This document shows positions 32,769 through 41,056 of a stretch of DNA of 64,000 bases, in pieces. The stretch comes from Lachnospiraceae bacterium (GTDB taxonomy: Bacteria; Bacillota; Clostridia; Lachnospirales; Lachnospiraceae): contig JAFYMC010000020.1 in the NCBI GenBank assembly GCA_017556805.1, positions 1 to 64,000 on the forward strand, in the 5' to 3' direction. Below the pieces are notes generated by a model that saw only the letters and a program-made list of their open reading frames with translations, was not told where the DNA came from and made no database searches. Made by a program: the position numbers and the translations under genes. The stretch's first letter is position 1. Each line of letters opens with the position of its first letter.

Positions 32769-33719
32769 ATGAGTGTAAAGTTTCATCTTCCGGGACTTCG
32801 TGCGAATTTCCCGCTTAATATGTTGTTGGTAAAAATGATGCAGACCTATCCGGAGTATTTCCGTGAGGGGCTGGAGATTGCTTCCTTTTTCGGTGAGTTC
32901 CCGACTTCTAAGTGGAACGGCGGACGGTATTGCGGCGGAGACCAGTGTAATGTGGATTATATCCGTCAGGTAATTAAGGCGGTGAACGCAGAGGGGATTC
33001 CGATTCGGTTTACATATACCAATCCGCTCATTACCGAGGAAGATTTGGCGGATCCGTATTGTAATTTCTGTTTGCTCGAGGCAAACAACGGAATGAACGA
33101 GGTTATCGTGGTTTCTCCGCTCTTGGAGGAGTATATTCGCGAATGCTATCCGAATTACAAGATTACCAGTTCTACCTGTAAAGAAATAAAGGACATCGAT
33201 GCAATCAATGCGGAATTGGAAAAAGATTATCATATTGTGGTACTGGATTACAATATGAATAATAAGTTTGATCTTTTGGAAAAGATTAATAAGAAGGAGA
33301 AGTGCGAGCTTCTGGCAAATTGCTGTTGTGTGCCGAATTGTCCGCGCAGAGGAGATCATTACAAGTTTATGGCACAGCAGGAAGCAATTGCGTTAAAAAA
33401 TCGTGAGCTTCCGGCTAATAAGCAGCTTACGATTCCGAGTTGGTATTGTGAGTATGGTGAAAATACTTCTGTGTATGTATTTAAGAACTATGAGACTCAT
33501 ATTTCTCCGGACGATATTTGGAACAAGTATGTGCCGATGGGCTTCAACCAATTTAAGTTAGAAGGAAGAACCGCAAATCTGTTCCTTTTAATCGATACCT
33601 ACGCATATTATTTTGCAAAGCCGGAGTACAGGGATGAGATGCGTTTTGTATTGACCACGAATTTACAGTCGAATAAGATTATTACCGTGAATAAGCCGAG
33701 AAAAGAGACTTGGCCGTAA
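32769..33719 (+). CDS. Cys-rich TIM-barrel-like protein of unknown function, copy B (U32-like?)
   Basis: This is the paralog of the gene at 9689, also exactly 316 residues, starting at ATG 32769 after AAAGGAGACGAAGG. The sequences align without gaps at about half identity. Shared blocks include KFHLPGLR, PEYFREG, FGEFPTS-x-WNGGR, RFTYTN, DPYCNFCL, KITSSTCK, VVLDYNMNN and YVPMGFN. The C-x-PNC-x-RRG-x-HY cysteine block is kept and gains an extra Cys (CCCVPNC), while the WECKFC pair of copy A is replaced by WYCEYG. As for copy A, the fold looks like a TIM barrel that could hold a metal or Fe-S cluster; no activity is known to me. It heads an operon with a TPR lipoprotein and hflX. Confidence 0.75.
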   Translation: MSVKFHLPGLRANFPLNMLLVKMMQTYPEYFREGLEIASFFGEFPTSKWNGGRYCGGDQCNVDYIRQVIKAVNAEGIPIRFTYTNPLITEEDLADPYCNFCLLEANNGMNEVIVVSPLLEEYIRECYPNYKITSSTCKEIKDIDAINAELEKDYHIVVLDYNMNNKFDLLEKINKKEKCELLANCCCVPNCPRRGDHYKFMAQQEAIALKNRELPANKQLTIPSWYCEYGENTSVYVFKNYETHISPDDIWNKYVPMGFNQFKLEGRTANLFLLIDTYAYYFAKPEYRDEMRFVLTTNLQSNKIITVNKPRKETWP

Positions 33720-33736
33720 ACAGGAGGACGTGACGG

Positions 33737-34912
33737 ATGCGGAAACGTTTTTTTGCAGCTGTGGCACTGGGGATTATGCTATTGTCTCTTTGCGGCTGCG
33801 GGAAAGCGGAGGAATATTACGAGAGCGGTCTTGTAGCTGCCAAAGAGGCGGATTATGAGACTGCCCTTCTGTATTTTTCCAAAGCTTTGGATGAAAATCC
33901 GAATAAAGCAGAGTATTATCTTGAACAGGGCTATGCGTATGCGGCACTGGGCCGGTACGAGGAAGCCAGAACGGCATTCGAGGCTGCTGTTGTGGAGCAG
34001 AACCTTGAACTGACCAGAAAGAATAATAAGCGGGCATGGCGAGCCATCGGAATTGCATATTACGAGGAAGGAAAATATGCGGAGGCAAAGACATATTTTG
34101 AGAAGGCATTGGAGGAGGAGTTGCTTCCGGAGCTGAGTGCCGATGTCCGTATGTATTTGGCGGATGCGCTGGAATGTGAAGGCGATTTTGACGCAGCTAT
34201 TGCTATGTATGACACATTGCTTGCGGAGAAGACCGACTATGCGGCGGGGTATCGCGCCAGAGCGTATATGAGTTATGTGCAGGGTAATTACGAGAAGAGC
34301 CTTGCGGATTATGATGCGGCTATAGCACTTACACCGGAAGATTTTGACCTGTATTTCGGAAAGTATAATGTACTGGAAAAGCTTGGTAAGCCATCGGAGC
34401 AGGCGGCGCTTCTGCGTGTCATTACTACGATTGAGAATCCGACGGAAGAGGATTCTTATTATATTGCCAAAGCTCAATTTTTCAGCGGAGAGTATGAATC
34501 GGCTCTCGTCAGTCTTGCAGAGGCAGCAAAGAACGGTTATGACGATTCTCATTATTATATCGGAGAGATTTATCATGCCCGTTCCGCGTACGGAGAAGCG
34601 GTCTATCATTATAAGCAGTACATTGCAGGCAGCGGTGCAAAGGATGCGGCAGCCTATAATCAGATGGGGATTTGTCTGATGAAGCAGGCACAGTATGCGG
34701 ACGCTTTGGAGGCGGTACGTGCGGGACAGAAGTTCTCGGATCCGCTTCACGAAAAGCAGCTTTTTTTTAACGAAGTAGTAATTCTGGAAAAAATGGGAGA
34801 GTATAATACGGCGTACGAAAAAGCGTTAGAGTATAGAAGTCTGTATCCGGAGGACACCAGAATCCGCAGAGAATTGGATTTTTTGGCTACCAGGGTACGG
34901 GAAGAGACATGA
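33737..34912 (+). CDS. TPR-repeat lipoprotein
   Basis: The 391-residue product starts at ATG 33737 after CAGGAGG. The signal MRKRFFAAVALGIMLLSLCG is followed by the lipid Cys21. The rest is a run of tetratricopeptide repeats, about nine, with characteristic pairs such as ALLYFSKALDENPNKAEYYL, QGYAYAALGRYEEARTAFEA and AIGIAYYEEGKYAEAKTYFE. TPR lipoproteins are surface scaffolds for protein contacts; no partner can be named from sequence. The gene lies 17 nt after the Cys-rich protein gene and 7 nt before hflX, so the three are surely one transcript. Confidence 0.88.
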   Translation: MRKRFFAAVALGIMLLSLCGCGKAEEYYESGLVAAKEADYETALLYFSKALDENPNKAEYYLEQGYAYAALGRYEEARTAFEAAVVEQNLELTRKNNKRAWRAIGIAYYEEGKYAEAKTYFEKALEEELLPELSADVRMYLADALECEGDFDAAIAMYDTLLAEKTDYAAGYRARAYMSYVQGNYEKSLADYDAAIALTPEDFDLYFGKYNVLEKLGKPSEQAALLRVITTIENPTEEDSYYIAKAQFFSGEYESALVSLAEAAKNGYDDSHYYIGEIYHARSAYGEAVYHYKQYIAGSGAKDAAAYNQMGICLMKQAQYADALEAVRAGQKFSDPLHEKQLFFNEVVILEKMGEYNTAYEKALEYRSLYPEDTRIRRELDFLATRVREET

Positions 34913-34919
34913 GGTAGTT

Positions 34920-36188
34920 ATGATAGAGAATAAAGAAGAAAAGGAACGGGTGATTTTAGTCGGTGTCTGTGTATCCGACGGAGACGATACGGAGGTTTCG
35001 TTAAAGGAGCTGGCAGAGCTTGTAAAAACAGCCGGAGCCGAGACTGTGGAAGTGATGATACAAAACCGTGAGGCGGTGCACCCGGGAACCTACGTGGGAA
35101 AGGGAAAGATAGAAGAGATTGCCATGATGCTGGCGTTGCATGATGCGGACGGCATTGTATGTGACGATGAATTGTCACCGGCCCAGATGAAGAATCTGGA
35201 GGATGCCCTTCAGTGTAAGGTCATGGACCGTACCATGGTCATTTTGGATATTTTTGCTCAGCATGCACGGACCGGTGAGGGTAAGCTTCAGGTAGAGCTG
35301 GCGCAGTTAAAGTATCGTGCCACCAGGTTGATCGGCAGCTACAGTGCCATGTCCCGTATCGGTGGCGGTGCGGCAGGTGCCTCCGGCGGTATCGGTACCA
35401 GAGGTCCGGGTGAGAAGAAGCTGGAAGTGGACCGCCGTTTGATTAAAGCCCGGATTGCCCAGTTAAACAGGGAACTGGAGCAGGTAAAGAAGAACCGTGA
35501 AGTGGCCCGTGCCATGCGGGAGAGAAACCGTACGCCGGTAATTGCGATTGTGGGGTACACCAATGCGGGAAAGTCCACCCTGTTAAATACGTTGACGGAT
35601 GCGGGCGTATTGGAGGAGAATAAGCTGTTTGCAACTCTCGATACCACTACCCGTGTATTAAAGCTGGAAAGTAAGGAACAGGTGCTACTGACCGATACGG
35701 TAGGGTTTATACGGAAGCTGCCCCATCATTTGGTGGATGCCTTCCGCTCTACCCTGGAGGAGGCGAAGTATGCGGACATGATACTACATGTTGTGGATGC
35801 CTCCAATCCGGATATGGACGGTCAGATGCATATTGTATATGAAACGCTACGGAATCTCGGAGTAAAGGACAAGCCTGTGATTACTGCGTTTAATAAGCAG
35901 GACCTGGTGAAAGAGCCGGAGACCTGCAGGGATTTAAAGGCGGACCGTGTGGTAAAAATCAGTGCGAAGCACGGACAGGGACTGCCGGAGCTTCTGGAGA
36001 TTATAGCGGATTTGCTTCGGGCAAGCAAGGTATATGTAGAAAAGGTGATTTCCTATGCGGAAGGAAACAAGCTGGCACTGATTCGTAAGTACGGTGAGCT
36101 TTTAGCGGAGGAATATGTGGCGGAAGGTACCGCGATTAAGGCCTATATGCCGAAGGATTTGTACGGACAGTTATTCGGAAATGATTAG
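34920..36188 (+). CDS. hflX: GTPase HflX (ribosome-splitting/recycling factor)
   Basis: The 422-residue protein starts at ATG 34920. It shows the N-terminal HflX nucleotide-binding domain (NREAVHPGTYVGKGKIEEIA; VCDDELSPAQMKNLE) and the Gly-rich linker MSRIGGGAAGASGGIGTRGPG. A coiled coil and the GTPase domain follow: G1 GYTNAGKST, G2 threonines in ATLDTTTR, G3 DTVGF, G4 NKQD and G5 SAKHG. HflX binds the 50S subunit and splits stalled or hibernating 70S ribosomes after heat or antibiotic stress. It is the last gene of its operon, and a long hairpin terminator follows at 36276. Confidence 0.96.
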   Translation: MIENKEEKERVILVGVCVSDGDDTEVSLKELAELVKTAGAETVEVMIQNREAVHPGTYVGKGKIEEIAMMLALHDADGIVCDDELSPAQMKNLEDALQCKVMDRTMVILDIFAQHARTGEGKLQVELAQLKYRATRLIGSYSAMSRIGGGAAGASGGIGTRGPGEKKLEVDRRLIKARIAQLNRELEQVKKNREVARAMRERNRTPVIAIVGYTNAGKSTLLNTLTDAGVLEENKLFATLDTTTRVLKLESKEQVLLTDTVGFIRKLPHHLVDAFRSTLEEAKYADMILHVVDASNPDMDGQMHIVYETLRNLGVKDKPVITAFNKQDLVKEPETCRDLKADRVVKISAKHGQGLPELLEIIADLLRASKVYVEKVISYAEGNKLALIRKYGELLAEEYVAEGTAIKAYMPKDLYGQLFGND

Positions 36189-36275
36189 ATGACGGTAAGG
36201 CATCCGGACACGGTGAAACCGGCGTCATTTCAATTGAAAAAGTAAATAGGACTTTAGTCCTATCTTTTGAGAATG

Positions 36276-36328
36276 AACCACTATATCTAGAAAAAGATTT
36301 TAAATTTTTTTCTAGATATGGTGGTTTT
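36276..36328 (+). terminator. Long hairpin between hflX and nrdD
   Basis: AACCACTATATCTAGAAAAA (36276-36295) pairs with 36307-36326 over 20 bp with one G-U wobble, followed by TT and a CC-rich step. It probably ends hflX transcription. The arms contain TATATCTAGA elements loosely like NrdR-box half-sites, so a regulatory use upstream of nrdD is conceivable but unproven. Confidence 0.7.
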
Positions 36329-36332
36329 CCTC

Positions 36333-36361
36333 TTGACTCCCACAAGAGATAATGGTAATAT
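36333..36361 (+). promoter_or_regulatory. Sigma-A promoter of nrdD
   Basis: TTGACT (36333-36338), 17 nt, TAATAT (36356-36361). It begins directly after the hairpin and leaves a leader of about 65 nt. Confidence 0.7.
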
Positions 36362-36432
36362 TATGAATGTACGGAGATAATATTTTGTAGAAGTACAAAA
36401 GATAACATAATGTTACGAAGGGAGATATAAGC

Positions 36433-38832
36433 ATGATTAATGTAGTAAAACGAGACGGAGAGATCGCTGAATTTAATCTTTCCAAAATTAGTGATGCGAT
36501 TACCAAGGCGTTCCATGCAACCAACAAGTCTTATACCGATGAGATTATCAATTTGCTTGCCTTGCGTGTTACCTCCGATTTCCAGGAGAAGGTGAAGGAT
36601 AATACGGTATCTGTGGAGGACATTCAGGATAGCGTAGAGCATGTATTGGAGCATACCGGATATACGGACGTAGCAAAGGCCTATATCTTGTATCGTAAGA
36701 ACCGTGAGAAGATTCGTAACATGAAGTCCACGATTTTGGACTACAAGGATATTGTAAACAGTTATGTAAAGGAAGAAGACTGGCGTGTAAAGGAGAATTC
36801 TACCGTTACTTATTCCGTAGGTGGTTTGATTCTTCACAACTCCGGTGCTATTACCGCGAACTACTGGTTGTCTGAGATTTACGATGAGGAAGTAGCAAAC
36901 GCACATCGTAATGCGGATATTCATATTCATGATCTTTCCATGCTGACCGGTTATTGTGCGGGATGGTCCTTAAAGCAGTTGATTCAGGAAGGCCTCGGCG
37001 GTATTCCGGGTAAGATTACCTCTTCCCCGGCAAAGCATCTTTCCACGCTTTGTAATCAGATGGTGAACTTCCTCGGTATCATGCAGAATGAATGGGCCGG
37101 TGCACAGGCATTTTCTTCCTTCGATACCTATTTGGCACCGTTTGTAAAGATTGATGATCTTTCCTATAAAGAAGTAAAGCAGTGTATTTCCTCCTTTATC
37201 TATGGTGTAAATACACCGAGTCGTTGGGGTACTCAGGCACCGTTCTCTAATATTACCTTAGACTGGACGGTTCCGGCCGATCTTGCAAATCTTCCGTGTA
37301 TCGTAGGCGGTGAGGAGCAGGATTTCACCTATGGTGATTGTAAGAAGGAAATGGATATGGTCAATAAGGCTTTCATCGAAATTATGGTTGAGGGTGATGC
37401 TAACGGCCGTGGGTTCCAGTATCCGATTCCGACCTATTCCATTACCAGCGACTTTGACTGGTCCGATACGGAAAACAACCGCTTATTGTTTGAGATGACA
37501 TCGAAGTACGGTACACCGTATTTCTCCAACTATATTAACAGTGATATGGAGCCGAGCGATGTTCGTTCCATGTGCTGCCGTCTCCGTCTTGACCTTCGTG
37601 AGCTTCGTAAGAAGACCGGCGGTTTCTTCGGTTCCGGCGAGAGCACCGGTTCCATCGGCGTTGTTACCATTAATATGCCGCGTATTGCATATATGTCTAA
37701 CAGTGAGGAAGAGTTCTATACCCGTCTTGACCGTATGATGGATATTTCCGCTCGTTCCTTAAAGGTAAAGAGAAGCGTGATTACGAAGCTGTTGAATGAG
37801 GGCTTGTATCCGTATACCAAGCGTTACCTCGGTACCTTCGATAACCACTTCTCCACCATCGGTCTTCTCGGTATGAATGAGGCAGGCCTTAACGCAAAGT
37901 GGATCGGTAAGGATATGACCAGTGAGGAATGCCAGGAGTTTACGAAACGTGTACTTAATCATATGCGTGACCGTCTCAGCGACTATCAAGTAGAGTACGG
38001 TGATTTGTATAACTTAGAGGCTACGCCTGCAGAGTCCACCAGCTATCGTTTGGCAAAGCATGATAAGAAGAGATTCCCGGAGATTATTACCGCAGGACAT
38101 GAGGGTGATACTCCGTACTATACCAACAGTTCTCACCTGCCGGTAGACTATACCGCAGATTTATTCGATGCTTTGGATATTCAGGATGAGTTACAGACGC
38201 TGTATACCTCCGGTACCGTATTCCACGCATTCTTAGGTGAGAAACTTCCGGATTGGGAGGCTGCGGCAAAGCTGGTTCGTACTATTGCAAAGAACTATAA
38301 GCTGCCGTACTATTCCTTGTCTCCGACTTACTCTATCTGTAAGACCCACGGTTATCTGACCGGAGAGCAGTGGACCTGTCCGCACTGTGGTGCAAAGGCA
38401 GAGGTATATTCCAGAATTACCGGTTACTATCGTCCGGTACAGAACTGGAACGAAGGTAAGACTCAGGAGTATAAGAACCGTAAGCTGTATGATTTGGCAC
38501 AGTCCAGAACTATGGCGGATCCGTTAAATAAGGCGACGAACCGCATTACATTGGACAGCGAAATGCATACCCAGATGGAAGAGATTTCCGCACCGGAAAA
38601 GAAGGGGGACGGTATTTATCTCTTCACTACTAAGACTTGTCCGAACTGTAAGCTTGCAAAGGAGTTCTTAAAGGATGTTTCCTACGAGACAGTGGATGCG
38701 GAGGAGAATCTGGCAATGGTAGATACCTACGGTATTATGCAGGCTCCGACCCTTGTGGTTGTAAACAACGGTGAAGTAAAGAAGTATGTAAATGCTTCCG
38801 ATATTAAGGGCTATGCGCAGAGTTTACGCTAA
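36433..38832 (+). CDS. nrdD: Anaerobic (class III) ribonucleoside-triphosphate reductase with fused glutaredoxin-like domain
   Basis: The 799-residue protein starts at ATG 36433 after GAAGGGAG. Domains are an ATP-cone (residues ~1-95, VVKRDGEIAEFNLSKISDAI), the glycyl-radical reductase barrel, and a zinc site with Cys636, Cys649 and Cys652 (TCPHCG). The radical loop RITGYYRP places the radical Gly at 664. Beyond the normal end comes a glutaredoxin/NrdH-like domain (~725-799) with redox motif CPNC (736-739) and the cis-Pro segment MQAPTLVVVNNG. It reduces NTPs to dNTPs without oxygen. The fusion suggests thiol rather than formate as reductant. The activase NrdG, often adjacent, is not encoded nearby. 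Confidence 0.95.
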   Translation: MINVVKRDGEIAEFNLSKISDAITKAFHATNKSYTDEIINLLALRVTSDFQEKVKDNTVSVEDIQDSVEHVLEHTGYTDVAKAYILYRKNREKIRNMKSTILDYKDIVNSYVKEEDWRVKENSTVTYSVGGLILHNSGAITANYWLSEIYDEEVANAHRNADIHIHDLSMLTGYCAGWSLKQLIQEGLGGIPGKITSSPAKHLSTLCNQMVNFLGIMQNEWAGAQAFSSFDTYLAPFVKIDDLSYKEVKQCISSFIYGVNTPSRWGTQAPFSNITLDWTVPADLANLPCIVGGEEQDFTYGDCKKEMDMVNKAFIEIMVEGDANGRGFQYPIPTYSITSDFDWSDTENNRLLFEMTSKYGTPYFSNYINSDMEPSDVRSMCCRLRLDLRELRKKTGGFFGSGESTGSIGVVTINMPRIAYMSNSEEEFYTRLDRMMDISARSLKVKRSVITKLLNEGLYPYTKRYLGTFDNHFSTIGLLGMNEAGLNAKWIGKDMTSEECQEFTKRVLNHMRDRLSDYQVEYGDLYNLEATPAESTSYRLAKHDKKRFPEIITAGHEGDTPYYTNSSHLPVDYTADLFDALDIQDELQTLYTSGTVFHAFLGEKLPDWEAAAKLVRTIAKNYKLPYYSLSPTYSICKTHGYLTGEQWTCPHCGAKAEVYSRITGYYRPVQNWNEGKTQEYKNRKLYDLAQSRTMADPLNKATNRITLDSEMHTQMEEISAPEKKGDGIYLFTTKTCPNCKLAKEFLKDVSYETVDAEENLAMVDTYGIMQAPTLVVVNNGEVKKYVNASDIKGYAQSLR

Positions 38833-38855
38833 TTCTTTGAAGTGTAGCGGAAGGC

Positions 38856-38884
38856 TTGCAAAAAAGCAGGAAAACGTGTAAAAT
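38856..38884 (+). promoter_or_regulatory. Promoter immediately upstream of a terminator
   Basis: TTGCAA (38856-38861), 17 nt, TAAAAT (38879-38884). Transcription would start at about 38891, just as the hairpin at 38890-38930 begins, so it would yield a ~40-nt RNA unless the terminator is read through into tcdA. Confidence 0.6.
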
Positions 38885-38889
38885 ATAAG

Positions 38890-38930
38890 AAGGGGCTGGC
38901 GCAGGATACGCAGGCGCAACAGCCCCTTTT
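38890..38930 (+). terminator. Terminator between nrdD and tcdA
   Basis: AAGGGGCTG..CGC pairs with GCG..CAGCCCCTT and ends in TTTT. It serves nrdD but also lies directly behind a promoter-like sequence. Confidence 0.85.
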
Positions 38931-38955
38931 ATCAGTTAGAAACGGGAGAATCGAT

Positions 38956-39657
38956 ATGAAGGAATCCATGGAGCGGACCTCCTATTTAATCGGGGAGGAC
39001 GGAGTGGCACTGCTTGAAAACAAGCATGTTGCATTGTTCGGCGTCGGTGGCGTCGGCGGTTATGTGGCAGAGGCGTTGGGCAGGGCCGGTATCGGAGCGC
39101 TTACGCTGGTAGATAGGGATACGGTCAGCGTCAGTAATATCAACCGTCAGATTATTGCTACTTATGATACGGTAGGACGTTCAAAAACCAAAGTGATGGA
39201 AGAACGCTTGCATTCCATTAATCCGGAGTTAAAGGTAGAGTGCAGGGACTGCTTTTTCCTTCCGGATACGGCAGATTCTTTCGATTTTACGGACTATGAT
39301 TATGTGGTGGATGCCGTGGACACCGTAACGGCAAAATTAGAATTGGTGAAGCAGGCGCAGGAAGCAGGAGTGCCGATCATTTCTTGCATGGGTACCGGAA
39401 ATAAGCTGGATCCGTCACGATTTGAGATTTCGGATATCGGGAAAACATCGGTTTGCCCATTGGCAAAGGTAATGCGTCGGGAGTTAAAAAAACGAGGGAT
39501 TACGAAGCTTAAGGTATTGTATTCGAAAGAAGAGCCTATAAAGCATGAGGCGGGGGCGGTACCGGGAAGTATCTCTTTTGTACCGTCGGTAGCTGGGCTT
39601 ATGATAGCGGGAGAAGTAATAAAAGATTTGTTACGAGAGGAGAAAACGGATGATTAG
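38956..39657 (+). CDS. tcdA: tRNA threonylcarbamoyladenosine dehydratase (ThiF/MoeB/HesA family)
   Basis: The 233-residue protein starts at ATG 38956 with a CGGGAG site. It is an E1-like adenylating enzyme: the nucleotide-binding loop FGVGGVGGYVAEALGRAGIG, VDRDTVSVSNINRQI, the Arg finger in that helix, and DAVDTVTAKLELV are all present. Length and ending match TcdA/CsdL, which cyclises t6A at position 37 of ANN-decoding tRNAs. The gene overlaps the SseB-like gene by 8 nt, so the two are co-expressed. A ThiF-type sulfur-transfer role is less likely because no ThiS or MoaD gene lies nearby. Confidence 0.9.
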   Translation: MKESMERTSYLIGEDGVALLENKHVALFGVGGVGGYVAEALGRAGIGALTLVDRDTVSVSNINRQIIATYDTVGRSKTKVMEERLHSINPELKVECRDCFFLPDTADSFDFTDYDYVVDAVDTVTAKLELVKQAQEAGVPIISCMGTGNKLDPSRFEISDIGKTSVCPLAKVMRRELKKRGITKLKVLYSKEEPIKHEAGAVPGSISFVPSVAGLMIAGEVIKDLLREEKTDD

Positions 39658-40558
39658 TGTAAAGGAGTTATTACGCAAAAGTAAAGAAACGGAGCAGGCA
39701 AAGAAAAATGAAGCAAAGTCTGCCGGAAAAAAAACGGGAGAAAAGAAGGAAGGAAGAGAAAAACGCTGCTCTCTTTTGGTAGAGGAGGTATTCGAGTCTG
39801 CCCGTATACAGGGAGTTATGGTAATCGGTAACTTGCACGGAAGAGTCAGAGAGGAGGATACCATGTATTTGTATCAGCCGGGAAAGCCGGTAAAGGAGGT
39901 ACAGGTAATCGGTATCGAATTGGGACCGCGTGAAGTTGTGGAAACCGCAAAGGACTGTCAGGTTGGCTTGGGACTGGATATCGAGGATATCAATGAGGTA
40001 TCCAAGTATGCTGTACTCAGCAGCGTAAAGCCTGCAGAGGGAGAGATGGCACAACGAGTTATCGAGAATCCGCGTATGTTCGGTTTGATGATGGAGTACG
40101 GCCGTTTATATCAGAATGAATCCTATATGGATGCACTTTTATATGAGCTTTGTTATGCAAAGTTTGTGATACCGCTTTATATGGAACGCCCGCCGGTGCC
40201 GCAGGAGGACGGTAGTATGGCATTCGGAGAAGAAACTTTTGTGGGATTCCGTGCGCTAAAGAAACCGGGGGATGATTCTCAGGCGGTATTCCCTGTCTTC
40301 ACGGATGAAGTGGCAACCATGGGTTGGAAGGATGCGTTTAAGGAGGGGCAGCCGAAGCGTTTTGCTACCATGCAGCTTCCGCATTTGTTGGTAGAGGTAA
40401 ACAGAGGTCATGCCGGACTTGTGGTAAATCCGTTCGGGCCGGTGCCGGTATTTTTCCCGAAGGAGCTGTTGTGGCAGGTGGAGCGTTCGGAAGTGTTTAA
40501 AGAGCGCTATGTAAGACCGGTAGAGGTGAAACAGAGAGAAGAGGCACCGGAGGCGTAA
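39650..40558 (+). CDS. SseB-domain protein
   Basis: The 302-residue product starts at ATG 39650 inside the end of tcdA. A Lys/Glu-rich N-terminal arm (residues ~1-45) precedes a domain of ~65 residues. The SseB N-terminal-like domain follows (residues ~165-290: ALLYELCYAKFVIPLYMERP, FRALKKPGDDSQAVFPVFTD, LVVNPFGP). SseB homologs outside enterobacteria are cytoplasmic proteins of unknown role; the name comes from a sulfurtransferase-associated E. coli protein. Coupling to tcdA is clear from the overlap, and the serS promoter follows 57 nt downstream. Confidence 0.85.
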   Translation: MISVKELLRKSKETEQAKKNEAKSAGKKTGEKKEGREKRCSLLVEEVFESARIQGVMVIGNLHGRVREEDTMYLYQPGKPVKEVQVIGIELGPREVVETAKDCQVGLGLDIEDINEVSKYAVLSSVKPAEGEMAQRVIENPRMFGLMMEYGRLYQNESYMDALLYELCYAKFVIPLYMERPPVPQEDGSMAFGEETFVGFRALKKPGDDSQAVFPVFTDEVATMGWKDAFKEGQPKRFATMQLPHLLVEVNRGHAGLVVNPFGPVPVFFPKELLWQVERSEVFKERYVRPVEVKQREEAPEA

Positions 40559-40615
40559 TTCTGTATTTTCCGTGAGGCAGAAAGTAAAAAAAAGGAAATT
40601 ATTTAAGCAAAGCGG

Positions 40616-40644
40616 TTGCATTTTACTCAGCTTTGCGCTATAAT
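40616..40644 (+). promoter_or_regulatory. Sigma-A promoter of T-box-serS
   Basis: TTGCAT (40616-40621), 17 nt, consensus TATAAT (40639-40644). The transcript would start at about 40651, at the first bases of the T-box. Confidence 0.88.
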
Positions 40645-40651
40645 AAACGCA

Positions 40652-40869
40652 ATGACGTTGATGAAGACTAAGAATCAGGTTGCTTTTCAGAGAGTCCGCG
40701 GGCGGTGCGAGCGGATAGGCAAAGGGTTCCATCCACCTTCGGAGTCTGGGTGAAAGCCCGGGGAACGCCCCGTACAGCGTACACGAGAGGCCGGGAGACC
40801 GGCAACGTGGGTGGCAACGCGGATTATACTCCGTCCCATGGCGTATGCTATGGGACGGTTTTTATTTTT
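40652..40869 (+). promoter_or_regulatory. T-box leader (serine) with terminator
   Basis: The leader opens GACGTTGATGAAGAC, has the AGAGAG bulge motif (40692-40697) and an apical GGGCGGTGCGAGC, and carries GAA-AGC at 40752-40757. AGC is a serine codon in the usual specifier position. The antiterminator core TGGGTGGCAACGCGG (40808-40822) matches the T-box consensus. The terminator CCGTCCCATGGC...ATGGGACGG plus a T-run is at 40831-40869. Uncharged tRNA-Ser would bind the codon and its NCCA end the T-box, favouring antitermination into serS. Confidence 0.93.
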
Positions 40870-40871
40870 CG

Positions 40872-41034
40872 AGTTGGCCAAGTGAGCATGAAGCCGGTGA
40901 TGCAAGCGTGAGATTGCACAAGGCGGCTGAAATGCGAACGCGCCCGCGACTGAGCGACGAAGTCGCGATGTGCGGGAGAGCACGAAGTGCGAGCCGACTC
41001 GAGGAAGGAAAAAGTTGGCCAAGTGAGCATGAAG
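40872..41034 (+). repeat. 22-nt direct repeat bracketing an extra segment in the serS leader
   Basis: AGTTGGCCAAGTGAGCATGAAG occurs at 40872-40893 and again, perfectly, at 41013-41034. The 119 nt between contain small hairpins with GAAG loops (GCGAC-GAAG-TCGC near 40950 and GCAC-GAAG-TGC near 40980) and a GATGCAAGCGTGAGATTGCAC element. The block lies between the T-box terminator and the serS ribosome site, where T-box genes normally have only a short spacer. Short frames across it lack ribosome sites. Confidence 0.9.
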
Positions 41035-41056
41035 TATAATTAAAGGAGGACATACC

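Noticed and set aside
32292-33359. Long minus-strand frame across the second Cys-rich protein
   Set aside because: It spans two real genes in antisense and has no initiation site; His/Arg/Ile-rich composition is typical of a shadow frame.
40705-41039. Short open frames across the serS leader
   Set aside because: They coincide with the T-box and the direct-repeat block, lack ribosome sites and have no recognisable product.
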